A DNA stretch of 64,000 nt, taken from assembly GCA_963575745.1 (NCBI GenBank), contig CAUYUJ010016487.1, forward strand, positions 100,379 to 164,378. Reading direction: 5' to 3'. The notes below the pieces were generated by a model. The model worked only from the letters and a program-made list of their open reading frames with translations. It did not search any database and had not been told where the DNA came from. The translations under genes and the position numbers were made by a program. This document shows positions 52,501 to 61,072 of this stretch, piece after piece. Position 1 is the first letter of the stretch, and every line of letters begins with the position of its first letter. Origin of the DNA: Prorocentrum cordatum. Taxonomy: Eukaryota; Sar; Dinophyceae; Prorocentrales; Prorocentraceae.

Positions 52501-54496
52501 CATAGTGCAGCCAGCGGGAGTGCCGTATTCCACAAGGGAAGGCAGCCCTTTCGGGCCCCCGCAGGCAGACGAGCCAGACACAGCGCCGACGAGACAATGG
52601 ACATGCCCGTGGTGTCAGAGGACGTTCAGGCGACAGAGAGGGCTCAGAGTCCACATCTCACAGCAGCACTGGACCATGGTCAGGCTAGCACGTACCTGGA
52701 CGGGTTCAACAACGCAGTGCCAAGGCTGCCTGACGCTGTTCGACCGGACCCACCACCTCACCGAGCACCTGGCGATCGCATCGCCGGCCTGCCTCGTCGC
52801 GACCATAGACGCGGGAGAGGCGCCTGGCACTGAGGAGAGCGAGCTGCGCAATGAGCTCCCACGAGGACTGCTGAGGAAGAGAGTGAACATACCCGCGATC
52901 AAGGCAGCGGGGCCCCTGCCAGACGTGGTATCCCTCAGCCAAGAAGACGCAAAGAAGGTCCTGCTCGAGGCTGACTACGTGCTCGATGACGCTGCCAGGA
53001 CCACGCTCCAGGAGGGCTCAGAAGAAAGACCCCAGGAGAAGAAGGAAGTGCTGCACGACGAAAGGTACGACCTGAACCAGTTCCGCACCGACAAGTACAG
53101 TGGCATCACCACGGAGGTGAAGATACCGTGGAGGATACAAAGGGCAGAGATCTACGTACTCAACCTATTCTGCGGGCACAGGCGCAAGCAGGACATTCAA
53201 CATGTGTTCGAGTCAGCGCCGAAGTTCGAAGTGATGTCGGAGAAGGTGCACATCATGGTCCTCAGCATCGACGTGGCGATAGACGCTCGGCGCTGCGACC
53301 TCATGCGACAGGACAGCCTGATGGTTTTCCGCGAGGGGATCCTGAAGAGGCAGATCATGATGACGGGAGGAGGACCTCCATGTGAGACATGGAGTGCGGC
53401 GAGATGGTCAGAGCAGCCAGGCCCACCGCCGCTCAGATCCCACGACCAGTTCTGGGGAGTGGCGCATGCTGCACCACGGCAGAGGATCCAGCTGGCCGTG
53501 GGGAATGCCCTGATGCAGTCCATGGTGCTCCTCCTGGCGGCGCACCTGGTGGCAGGCACGGCAGGGTGGTCGGAGCACCCCATCCCGTGCAGCTGGCGGC
53601 TGGCGGCCGTCACATCATGGACATGGGAGCCGTGGCTCGCGCTGCTGTCCGCGCCGTGCACCACGACCACGGACTTCGACCAGTGCGAGCACGGACAACT
53701 GAGCAAGGCCCCGACCAGAATTTTTGGGCTCCGCATGGCGGGGCTGCACAGTCGCCTGACTGCGACGCCTGGGGGAGGAAAATGCTCCCACGGGCGAGCG
53801 GCCCACGCCACTCTCCTAGGGCGCGAGGCTGGGTCCAGGGGCTTCCGCACCGCGCGGAAGAAGGTCTACCCCCCAGGCCTCTGCCGCAGCATCGCCGAGA
53901 GTATTCTGGAGACGCTCGAATCGGCCCTCGATGCTGCGCTCCCGGACGCGCCCAGGGATGAATCCCAGTCTCACCACCTCCTCGTGCAGGGCCTGGCGGA
54001 TTTTTATGTCTCAGAGATCCCAGTGTCGGAGGACGGGGCCAGGGAGTGGGCCCCTGATTTTGCGAAGGGAAAGGGCCGCAGCAGGCCTGACCCTGAGAAG
54101 GGCCGCTTTGAGCCCCCGGGCCCGCCTGGCCAGGACCCCCCAGGCCCCTCCCAGGATCCTGAAGACAGCCAGGGCCCCACTGAGGAGGAGGCCTACGCCG
54201 CTGAGGTGATCGGTCTCTCTCCCCTCCTCTGGTCCCCGACTCCGCCTCCGCCTCCGCCTCTCCCGCCTCGCCCCCCTCTTACCGACACCCAGCGGCGCAG
54301 GATTGCCGAGAATAAGGCCAGGGCCCAGCGGATACGGCAAGAGCGCCGTAGACCGTGGGCCTCTAGGGGCCTTGACCTGCGACTCGCGTGGGGAGCCCCA
54401 GAGGGCTGCCCCATGCAGGAGAGCCCCTGCGGGGCTCGGGCGGACTTGCCAAGGAGCGGGTCGGCCTGGGCCCAACAAATCTTCGGAAGGGCCTGA
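46460..54496 (+). CDS. LINE ORF2 polyprotein: RNase H, EEP endonuclease, RT, zinc fingers, methyltransferase-like (2678 codons)
   Basis: ORF2 carries the enzymes of target-primed reverse transcription. No ATG precedes the first domain (46460 is GTG), so a -1 shift from ORF1, with which it overlaps by 91 bp, is the likely route. Numbering is from 46460. RNase H, about 130-290: D136 in YTDGS, E190, D225 in FYTDNN, H271, D281. EEP/AP-type endonuclease, about 378-650: N385, E430, D545 and N547 in DANAQ, D614 in RIDYI, D643-H644. RT, about 1380-1740: D1539 (MDVKNAF), IPGQPLAD at 1628, FADD with D1692-D1693. A C2H2 finger (CPWCQRTF, C2049, C2052) and a C2HC finger follow. Residues 2228-2500 have LNLFCGHRR, a GGGPPCETWSAAR loop (C2308) and EHP (E2372), like cytosine-5 methyltransferase motifs I, IV and VI. 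A Pro-rich basic tail ends the protein. Linker 1130-1200 holds a duplicated SERDASVRLEP-like unit. Confidence 0.85.
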   Translation: MPGTVRCWRERHERRQRGAADGRQRAAVGLVYPGQPPLPSSAATEATGGCGPVDRAATTSSSSEAQPRSGADAPIPDTAADLAVLRAAWPISIDKGFVEYGEQYLHSSTKGVLSKCTRLQGDFVPSLFETLLIYTDGSGGSTHGHLPGPPAWAFVVLGYTHDDEFVLIGTMGDAMPTLGEQFSQPSGAAEICAMIAAILWLLQLQVAVDETGKHAQLPVISFYTDNNYVVDIGRGGAALEHYAPYASFLDSIVKVLRHSAEDVLWSHVGGHTADPWNELADTVATLARGGLIAWPNDFDLWERMEQVLPQAPWLWLSVAPQAERLQYPLPGLPVPVLEAPSHGLQSFLLKHLSQGDIASQGEGRGKRGGEGQHSAPRKLRLAVANVLTLDPRKSRVNKGKAFTGVLIPGRMQSLAQQFGDAGYHLVGTLETRVPAESVVRVGHYMVLHTAAEEGGRFGVSLWINTVGRLGEDGPTLQEQHVAIVHKGPTRLLVCIRAPFLNCDILVGHAPHSHRPPGEIRDWWEHTQRIVDKRPDPSPWLFSLVDANAQVGSVPTVGIGEYGAQKENLPGACLRKYVKRTDSCLPSTLAHSRNNVYATWTPSRAKSAEDGKRIDYIAVPQELLQHVGEQGVNDNIELAVSHKDHAVVDLEVQLPQGKDGERPPRWQRPKVDKTKLTTFSCQVRFDELMGQVQHPAANVHPNDHADYLDSQVLKAAEEAFPLEPKAPKPTWESPATQDLCHVRALLLRTTRRARNRLGHIMLVVTMAAWANCSGQGMWHNLRTAQWQASSRRRVTCDKVMEPCRTALQDYRQVQDFSAMVMGQQHPAKLKKQGRRAAQYPQGHTSKRVSFNEVPDLDNPAVAGDVQGTTAWARWPTATCSAAIDPPLPWDDCEDNSDLEEPDRPRGPHAEGYAGHAGGRWCLGQSEGMLQPNHDELLLSQAVGEASDNLRRTNTRSSQAPAVQQGEAQQPADMCDQPWEDAIDEEEDLREHMEERSTYWVYNLAEAEGSHRSWKLWCAPVVKRLLRRHPERLRAIQDTRDGEAKHIDRIAEDICEAAWSNTADRRAGIINWIWWQDSQGEHDSRDRLVAEHWRTLDNIRAEFRGVLGRRAPPEGTRRRRRLEPDPPAGAGADQRRREADEGSHVLPKSERDASVRLEPRASQVVATSSPDASNGHALPRSEPAASVLLEPSAASRVATLPDQNKQSSKRGTYSLQPKLQRPDGHLFHERMAVSPTQTLIKALKEVGDDWETLLPTLYWMANIIQTKTEALSQWCWKLVGADILASHRQDARDQYHRIAGDIRDAWDKRQTDVAFARLRGMGIGSQKRMMNKCLPSVKLLDGTYATSQAQMGNRWLQHFSLVEFAADVPIVDLHKLMQAQFEKGSLMPDVLDPSCIPTLADMERAMKITKDSAPGVDGLMGKLFRTQPKTLAAAYHPLATKFACTGVEPVQWKGGFYRHHHKKKQAEECGNHRCFAVTAMVGKRVRHFYRSKVAEYLPQAVGDRQFGGVRRRGTQHASVVTRMLQSAASANMLSFAAIFMDVKNAFYSMVRELVLRTPMAKADKDAIAESTAVPPTALEILKKKLEEEMPLLHRTEASEHLKALVEEQYTASWFVCESSDHVALGTKSSIPGQPLADQIYEIAMAEAIRISEARIEEEGYGIFVTGANVRSLAQQLDSDLDFEKIPGHSVAFADDGTFSFIGKAEEAMDAVAVIAGIVLDTFAEFGLVLNLDPGKSEVLFAFAGQGAKGARRTLWHECHGRVKLRSKHYEGAVIHAVHNHVALGTVIDDHGAVYPELYRRAATTTAALRKLREKVFRSHQLDLPTKMVFADALVCSSRCFSQGSWPGLTRAEAKYHHAMVMAVYRAAAGKKFATKEDGELDLDAYPEAEDEALLAKVGRARPEDLLRVARLRLFGELLQAGPPLAFATMAQLLLRPQHAKRQSWPQMLMGDLRWLQGYSADLHDLPDPSDELRPWEMMIIRSHSSWKYRLNDTLKAAAAQLSRGHAARMAETRFFAIVQPAGVPYSTREGSPFGPPQADEPDTAPTRQWTCPWCQRTFRRQRGLRVHISQQHWTMVRLARTWTGSTTQCQGCLTLFDRTHHLTEHLAIASPACLVATIDAGEAPGTEESELRNELPRGLLRKRVNIPAIKAAGPLPDVVSLSQEDAKKVLLEADYVLDDAARTTLQEGSEERPQEKKEVLHDERYDLNQFRTDKYSGITTEVKIPWRIQRAEIYVLNLFCGHRRKQDIQHVFESAPKFEVMSEKVHIMVLSIDVAIDARRCDLMRQDSLMVFREGILKRQIMMTGGGPPCETWSAARWSEQPGPPPLRSHDQFWGVAHAAPRQRIQLAVGNALMQSMVLLLAAHLVAGTAGWSEHPIPCSWRLAAVTSWTWEPWLALLSAPCTTTTDFDQCEHGQLSKAPTRIFGLRMAGLHSRLTATPGGGKCSHGRAAHATLLGREAGSRGFRTARKKVYPPGLCRSIAESILETLESALDAALPDAPRDESQSHHLLVQGLADFYVSEIPVSEDGAREWAPDFAKGKGRSRPDPEKGRFEPPGPPGQDPPGPSQDPEDSQGPTEEEAYAAEVIGLSPLLWSPTPPPPPPLPPRPPLTDTQRRRIAENKARAQRIRQERRRPWASRGLDLRLAWGAPEGCPMQESPCGARADLPRSGSAWAQQIFGRA

Positions 54497-54609
54497 CAAC
54501 GGATCGGGCCCACCACACCACCCTCCACCCGGCTACAGTCCGGGTCCGAGCCGGCCCACTATAAGGGCCACTGCACGTCGGCTCCGACAAGACGCAGAGT
54601 TCCACCACC

Positions 54610-54777
54610 ACCAGTCCTCGTCCTCCTCCCCTGCCTCTCCTCCTCTTCCTCCTCCTCCTCGCTCCACCTCCTCCCTCGTCCTCCTGCTCCCATCCCTCCT
54701 TCCCTCCTCCTCCCTCCCTCCCTCCCTCCTCCTCCTCCTCCTCCTCCTCCTCCTCCTCCTCCTCCTCCCCACGGTGG
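54610..54777. repeat. (TCC)n microsatellite at the LINE 3' side
   Basis: TCC/CTCC tract between the LINE 3' end and the GST-zeta-like exon. In the antisense direction it would fall in the intron that follows the exon. Confidence 0.9.
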
Positions 54778-54903
54778 GGCTCCGCCTTTTACCAGGTGCA
54801 CCGGCCTCGTCTCGAAGGGCACGCCGTGGTGCGCGAGCGCCACGCGCACACGCCAGCTGCAGGTCGACCGCCAGTAGCTGCGCAGCGCCACCTCCGCAGC
54901 AGC
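54778..54903 (-). CDS. GST zeta / maleylacetoacetate isomerase-like exon (N-terminal)
   Basis: On minus the frame encodes the start of a glutathione S-transferase of the zeta class, which isomerises maleylacetoacetate in tyrosine breakdown using glutathione. The diagnostic block is [20 protein letters not shown], the family's S-S/T-C-x-W-R-V-R-I/V-A-L active-site helix, followed by [15 protein letters not shown], the second strand of the thioredoxin fold. Beyond this the similarity stops near a GTAAAA that could be a 5' splice site, and the next 170 bp are (GGA)n on this strand. The remaining exons are not seen. The large LINE lies where downstream exons would be expected. It may be a live exon or a fragment left by duplication. 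Confidence 0.6.
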
Positions 54904-54919
54904 AGCGGGCTCGGTTCAT

Positions 54920-55300
54920 CTCGTCGTCGTTCTCCTCCTCGTCGTCGTCCTGCTCGTCCTCTGTCAGTATTTTCTTCGTCGTCCTCCTCCTGTTTCGTTA
55001 TTATTGTTCTGCTTCGTTATTTTCCCTCTACTCTCATCCTCGTCCTTCTTCTCTTCCTCCTCCTCCTCCTCCTCCTCCTCCTGCTCCTCCTTTGCCTCGT
55101 CCTCCTCCTGCTCTTCCTCCTCCTGCTCCTCCTCCTCCCCTTCTTTCGTTACCCTCCTCCTCTTCCTCCTCCTCCTCCTCCTCCTCCTCCTCATTCGTTA
55201 TGTTGATATTATCCTCCTCCTCCTCCTCCTTCTTCTCCTCCTCCTCCTGCTGCTCCTCCTCCTCCTCCTCCTCCTCCTCCTCCTCCTCCCAGTGCTTCTC
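54920..55300. repeat. (TCC)n/(TCG)n microsatellite
   Basis: About 380 bp of TCC with TCG, TTCGTTA and CTGCTC interruptions. A short GATTC/GATAC run follows at 55338-55362. Confidence 0.9.
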
Positions 55301-55544
55301 AATCAAATCGTACACCTCCTCCTCCCCCTCTCCTCCTCGATTCGATTCGATTCGATACGATACGAGGCGGAAGAAATCGTTGCCCAACCTCGGGTGAAAA
55401 GAAAAGAACGCAAGAAGGAATCAGGAAAAGCGGTGGCGGCAGCAGCGAAGCGGCTGCGGACTGCGCTCACGGCGCGGACCACGCACCTAGAAGTCCGAGA
55501 GGGCGGTGGGTTACCGCATGGATGTGCGCGACACCGATAGGAAA

Positions 55545-55710
55545 GGATAGAGCCAAGAGGGGGAAAAGAGTAGTCCTTCACCCCAAAGGGAGGGACACAG
55601 ATAGAGCCAAGAGGGGGAAAGGATAGAGCCAAGAGGGGGAAAAGAAGAGGGAGCGACACAGATAGGAAAGGATAGAGCCAAGAGGGGGAAAAGAAGTAGT
55701 CCTTCACCCT
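55545..55710. repeat. Tandem repeat, GATAGAGCCAAGAGGGGGAAA
   Basis: Four copies of GGATAGAGCCAAGAGGGGGA or close variants (with AGAAGAG, CGACACAGATAG and TAGTCCTTCACCC spacers), 40-60 bp apart. Confidence 0.85.
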
Positions 55711-56045
55711 TAGGCATCAGTTACCGACAAAGTCGCGCTGCGCGATGATGCACACAGCACCCTCCAGTTGCTGCCTTTAAAGCTGGGCGTACAGCGGCGG
55801 CGCCCTTGGGCGCGAAACATTCGCTGGAGGGCCCTTCACATAGCTGAGTTGCCGCCCTAGATGGCCTGAGGGGTGCGGCGAGGAGAGGGCGAAATTGAAA
55901 TGTGTCCTCGCAATCGCCGCACACGAGGGGCATGTACCGCACAATCCATGCCAGTTCCCGAGATCATATACGGGTCGAGTGGACAGTGGTATTTGCTGAG
56001 CACTGTGGGTAGCTGCCATCCGTCGTCAGGGGCATTTGATTCCCA
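55711..56045. other. Gap, nothing recognised
   Basis: Unique, moderately GC-rich DNA without repeat structure or convincing coding signal. It lies downstream of the methyltransferase-like relic on minus. Confidence 0.4.
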
Positions 56046-56049
56046 GCTG

Positions 56050-56915
56050 TCAGCACAAAATAAACTCCTGCCGAGCAGTCCATTCAAAGATAGCATCTAA
56101 GGGGTCCAATGTGATCTTATCAGTATCATGCTTGAGATGTGGGAACCTCAAGGGGACACTCTGGTGAATCGTTTCAGCGATGAAGGTGCAGAGGCCCCGA
56201 AAGTAAATTCTGGCTGCGGTGGAAGCCCAAACACCATCCGTTTTCATGCCCTGAATAGATACGTGCAAGTGATCACGGGGACAAAGACCATGGGACCTCA
56301 TCGTACCTGACCAAGTGGCCATCGTGGGGACCTCAACTGCTAAATGACTCGTATGGGTCCTCACTCCAGATTGCCGCGCGAGGGAGACGAGACAAGGAAG
56401 AGACCACGATGATGGAACGTCCTCGCACCAAGTGCAGGGAGCAAGATGCTCCATGATAACTGGGACTCGGTGCATCCGTGCCATCCTTAGAAAGCGAATG
56501 GTCGTGCGAAGAAGATGGTTGACTACGTCCAGCTGCTTCCTCTCTCGATCGGTAACATGCTCAAGGCCCCAGGGATGTTGCTGGGATCTAATAGGTCTGG
56601 GAGGCCTCCTGGACCCTGGTCCTGGAATGTGCCTAGCCGCCGACCAGCTTTCACACGGGGGCCCCGCTAACACTACCGCGACACGTCCTCAACGCAACAG
56701 GTTGATCCAGACCTCTATCGTTTCCGCGCGCGTGCGATCCCCCCCAAACCTCATCATGGGACATGTCAATGCTGATGGCGTGCAAACATGCACGCGAGCA
56801 TCCCGAGATCTCCTCAAAGGCCTCTTGGAAGTCCCAAGGCCGCCTGTACCCCGAAAGGAGATGCGAAACAAACATGGCGCACCGCATGGGAAGAGGCTTA
56901 GGCAGCCACGCAACG
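56050..56915 (-). pseudogene. Relic of the LINE methyltransferase-like domain
   Basis: On minus, two overlapping frames encode the same C-terminal domain as ORF2 of the LINE at 44.9 kb. The first (56915-56651) reads FVSHLLSGYRRPWDFQEAF, the motif I counterpart of LNLFCGHRRKQDIQ, then ISIDMSHDE. After a frame change near 56660 the second reads LAGPPCESWSAARH, the PC loop; PVIMEHLAPC, the EHP counterpart; and finally YFRGLCTFIAETI, matching YPPGLCRSIAESI. The spacing of these blocks agrees. Sequence identity is low outside them, so it comes from a different, older element or a relative of it. RT is not seen upstream. One frame break suggests a pseudogene. Confidence 0.65.
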
Positions 56916-58170
56916 GGGTTCTCCTCCTTCGTTCTTCACCACTCTTGCTCTCTAACCGGCGGGGCGGGCGCCAGAGCCGGGGGGAGGGGGGGCCAGGAGG
57001 GATTGCTCAGGCACTGCAAGCCTTTTTGTTCCACCACGCACGCAGGACTGCCGAGCGTTCCGCCGGCCAGCCCCGTCGAATTCTGCCGTCAGTTCTCGCG
57101 CAAGCTTCGCCGCGCTTAGCTTGGCGGCGCACGAAGGGGGGGCGGGGCAGCGGCAGCGGATCTCACAAGCGGCGAACATTCTTCCGTATCCGCGCCCTCG
57201 CGGTCTGGCTTTGGAGGTGCGATCCCGCGGATAAGTACGCGGTCCCACGGATACCTTCCGAGCGGGGCATCCGCGAACAAACTCCACGGATCCGCGGGGG
57301 CGAGGCCCAGGAACCTGGCCCGCGAGGCCGCGAATACACGGATATGTTTTCGCCCACGAGGGCCTCCAAGAGGGCCGAGGAGTCTTCTCAGAACAAGGGC
57401 ACCCCTGCTTCGTCTGAAGGCTGCTTAGAAAACATGATGAAACAAAAACCAGGACAGAATGATACCGGGACAAGTCTGGAATCTCTGAGATCCGGCGGTT
57501 CTGAAGGATGTATCGAGCGACGCGGCGTATTCAAAGGGCTCTGGAACGGTCTGAGAGCGTTCCGGAATGATTAGTTTTGGTCCTAGCGCCGCCCGAAGAA
57601 GGCAGGAAGGCTCCTGCGGTCAACGGTCTGCAACTTTTGCGCGGCGTGTCGCGGCGGCGGCCCTAGCGACGCGCTGTGCCCTGAAGCTGGTAGCGCGTCA
57701 TCCGCTCCGCGGGGCGGGAGGCTGGGAAGAGCTCGGGGCCTTGACGCTCAGAGACGGGACGTGGTTAGCGCGTCGCGCCGCAGAGTGGCGGGCCATAATC
57801 GGCGGCGCGACGAGCTAAGCCAAACATCCCCAGCAGTGAAAAGGCAAGACCCCACTGTTTTGTTTCAAAGCCGCCACCCTCGCCGCATCCCGTTGTGTAC
57901 GCCGCCAGCTCGTCTAATACGCACGATTCCGCGCGAGCACGAAAGACGAGAGGCTAGCAAGTCCGAGATGAGCCTGCGACGACGCCTGGGCGAAAAGGAA
58001 ACGGAGAAGTGGTGAGAATAAGTAGAGCGAGAAGGACGGGAGGGGGGGGGGGGCATGGAATGAACGAGAGAGGGGTGGGAAGGGCGGACGGGGCGAGGGG
58101 CGGGTGGGGGGGGGAGGGGGGGTGGGAGGGGTGAGAAGGTAGACCACTACGGGATATCATCTTGGGGGCT
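56916..58170. other. Gap, no recognised gene
   Basis: 57180-57365 is a diverged relative of 24460-24605. Frames around 57050-57150 (minus) and 57567-57818 (plus) are coding-like but match nothing I know. 58035-58135 is a G-rich stretch. Confidence 0.4.
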
Positions 58171-58177
58171 GTCGCTG

Positions 58178-58960
58178 TTGCTGTTTTCCCTCCAGGATGT
58201 CTGTCCACTTTGCCACCCTTGTGAAGGGCCACCCCAGGAGATGGGAGGTGCTCTCATGGGCGCCAAACTCACAAGAATCTCCCTGGAACAAAAATCAAGA
58301 CGGCCAATCTTAACGGCCAGGGAGAAAACGTGTCCAGTTGGCCTGTGCAAAGCACTAGCCACAGCAATCGTAGATTGCGCCCGATCCCTCCTCCCCTCGG
58401 TGGCTCCCTCCTCCTCCGACGACACTGTGGCGGAGTATCCGCCTGACCTCGAGGAGGTCAGCATTTCGCTGGGTGATTCCTTTGTTTCCCTGGGCCGCTT
58501 CGCCTCGGAGGAAGCGGTCCCCGCGCCCGATTTTGCGGGTTTTGTGTCTCGGGGTCGGCGCATGACCGACCCCGAAAAAGCGAGATGATTGCACTCCGAC
58601 TCCGAGCCCGAGGAAATTACAGTTCTGGACCCTGCCATGGCCGAACCGCGTTCGCCCCCTGTGAATCGTTTCGGGGATGCAGAGGCGGAACAGGCCGTGC
58701 TGAGCTCCTCCTCGGCTCCCCTGAGGAGCAGGCCGCGACCTGCAGCTGATTCCCCCTTCTCCCCCCCCTTCCCCGCCTCCGCCCCCCTCCGCCCCCCGCC
58801 CCCCTCCCCCTTTCCTCCGACCAGCTTGCCAAGATCGCGGCCAATAGAGCCCGCGAGCTCCACGTCCGTGCTGAGCGTGCCGAGGCACTGCGGAAGGCCC
58901 GTAGCAGCGTGCCTCCTCCGCCTTCCTGCCTCTGCGAGCCCCGCCCAGGGGGAACGGGCG
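58178..58960 (+). pseudogene. Second relic of a LINE C-terminus
   Basis: On plus, 58178-58588 includes CPVGLCKALATAIVDCARSL, which aligns with YPPGLCRSIAESILETLESA at the end of the methyltransferase-like domain of ORF2. In a shifted frame near 58825-58905 a basic helix (DQLAKIAANRARELHVRAER) matches the tail helix of ORF2 (TDTQRRRIAENKARAQRIRQ). Both blocks stand in the same order as in ORF2. The catalytic part is missing and the frame breaks after 58588. Confidence 0.5.
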
Positions 58961-59519
58961 GCCCGAGAGAAAGAGCAGGCCAGGCAGGCGTGGATCGACT
59001 TCCTCGCCGAGGCCCCGCCTGCCTCTCTCTGTCTCTCTCTCGCTCTCTCTCTCTCTCTCTATCTTTCTCCCCCGTTGTGTGTGCTCAGAGTGCATGCAGG
59101 CGGCCATCATCAGACGAGAGCGGTGTGTGCCCCATCCGACGTTGAGCGAGCGAGCGAGCTGCTGCTGATATCGCTCCTCTTTCCCTCGTCTCCTCCCACC
59201 CCTCTTCCTCCTCGTTCTCCCATTCCTCCCTCCTTGCTTGTTTCCTCCGACCGCGGACTGGATATTCGAAAAGCATGGGAACCTGGGAGTCCAGGATTTC
59301 AGAAGTTTCACAAATGCATTTGTTGTTGCAACGTATAGCAACTTGTGAACGCCCTGACAGTTCTTCTGGCGTAGAAATTGAAACATTTGACTCCCCGTTG
59401 GCCCCAGGATTTGGGAGATGCCTGGGGACCTGGGTTTCAAAAGTTTCAAACTAGCTGCAACTTTTGCAGTTTGAGCACCTTCATAATATGAACAAGTTCT
59501 ATGAAGCTGGAGCCTGTTG
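58961..59519. other. Gap with (CT)n and a partial internal duplication
   Basis: (CT)n runs at 59025-59070. From 59270 to 59520 the phrase GGATTTCAGAAGTTTCA / GGGTTTCAAAAGTTTCAAA occurs in two related blocks, each with a TTGCAACTT-like partner. No gene. Confidence 0.5.
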
Positions 59520-59611
59520 CAACTTTTGGGATCCAGAGCCGCAAGATGTAGGACATTCCTGGGGGCCACGGGTCCAGGACCTGAGGGGAGCTTTATATCC
59601 CCGCAGGAAGT

Positions 59612-59664
59612 CCCTCGCGCATACCTATCGCAAAGTATCCTTTGCGATCGGTGTGCGCCGGGGA
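59612..59664. repeat. Hairpin copy 1
   Basis: Arms CTCGCGCATACCTATCGCAAA and TTTGCGATCGGTGTGCGCC with a short TATCC-like loop. Confidence 0.75.
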
Positions 59665-60130
59665 CTGTCGTGGCCTCGCCGGAAGTCACCTCTGGTACTC
59701 TTGGGCCTACCATGGAACGGGAATGCTCCGAGGGGCGACGTTCTGTATTTGGCCGTTCGTGCTGAAACGAATAGGTATACACATGTATATACATGTGGGT
59801 ACACATGTAGTTATATACAAATACAATGGCATGTGTGCATACACACATATATATACACGCAAATGTACGAACATAGGTAAATATGTATATGTGTACAGGC
59901 ACACATACACATACATATGGACATGTGCATCTGACCCAACATCGCCCCATGTAGCCCACGAAACACCTCCACGTGGCCCCGAGGATGTACGATGACACTC
60001 CAGGAGGCCTCAAGAGATTCCACTCGGCGCTCGGGGCTCCCAAGAAGCTCTTTGGAACTTCCGGCAACCAGAGGAGGCTCCAGGCAGAGAAAGCAGGACC
60101 TCTGGGGAGCTCCGCATCCCCCCAGGAAGC

Positions 60131-60199
60131 CCCCAGCGCAAACCTATCGCGAAGTAGCCTTTGCGATACTACTAGTCTTTGCGATGGGTGTGCGCGGGG
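60131..60199. repeat. Hairpin copy 2 (with insertion)
   Basis: Arms start AGCGCAAACCTATCGC and end GCGATGGGTGTGCGCG. An 18-bp duplication (ACTACTAGTCTTTGCGAT) widens the loop. Confidence 0.65.
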
Positions 60200-60533
60200 C
60201 CTCGTCATGGCCCCGCAAGAGGCCGTCTCCTGGTACTCTAAGGCCGATCATAGATATGCATATTTGCACGCACATGTACATGCACATATACACACGTGTA
60301 TGGACATGCTCATACATTCCAATGTCGCCCCATATAGCGCAAGAAGCACCTCCACGGGCCACCGAGGATGTACGATGCGACCCCAGGAGGCCTCAAGAGG
60401 TCTCACTCGGCGCTCGGGAATCCCAGGAAACACAAGGGAACTCAAGGCCGCCCCAGAAAAGGCGCAGGAAACCATAGGAGGCGCCAGGCAACCACAGCAG
60501 GACCTCAAAGGAGCTCCATATCCCCGAAAGAAG

Positions 60534-60576
60534 CCCCCCGCGCACACCGCAAAATCGCCGTTGCAATACGTGCGCA
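60534..60576. repeat. Hairpin copy 3 (shortened)
   Basis: CCCCGCGCACACCGCAAAAT and GTTGCAATACGTGCGCAC; the stem is shorter and worn. Confidence 0.55.
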
Positions 60577-61017
60577 CAAAAGCTTGTCGTGGATGCCCCA
60601 GAGGCGACGTTCTGTATATGACCATCCATGCTGAAACCTATAGGCATGCACATGTAAATGTTCAGGTGTAGATACACATGCAACCACATACATTAACGTA
60701 CATGTATATATGGACGCGCATGTACGAACAGTGATCGACGTGTGTGTATATATAGATATATAAAAAGTGCATGCACAAATACACTTATACGGACATGTGC
60801 ATATGACCCAGCATCGCCCCATATGGCCCAAGGAACACCTCCACAGGCCCCCCGAGGATATACGAAGACTCCAGGAATCCTCAAGGGGTCCCTTTCGGCG
60901 CTCGGTGATCCCGGGAAACACAGGGAACTTCAGGACGCGCCAGAGAGCACAGGAAACCACAGGAGGCCACAGGCAACTCGAGCAGGACCTCAGTGGATCT
61001 CCGCATCCCCGCAGAAC

Positions 61018-61072
61018 CCCCCCCGCGCACACCTGTCGCCAAATAGCCTTTTTGCAAGAAGTGTGCGGGAGA
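61018..61072. repeat. Hairpin copy 4
   Basis: CCCGCGCACACCTGTCGCCA and TTGCAAGAAGTGTGCGGGAG; the outer stem is kept and the inner stem is worn. Confidence 0.6.

Larger units (their letters stand above)
44951..54605 (+). mobile_element. Two-ORF LINE with RNase H, AP endonuclease, RT and methyltransferase-like domain
   Basis: A roughly 9.6-kb non-LTR retrotransposon. A 5' leader of about 230 bp precedes ORF1 (45180-46550). ORF2 overlaps it in the -1 frame and runs to 54496, followed by about 100 bp of 3' sequence. (TCC)n tracts stand at both ends (44868-44950 and 54610-54770), and GST-zeta exon fragments lie outside them. No frame break is seen in ORF2 over 8 kb, which argues for a recent or active element. 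Confidence 0.8.
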
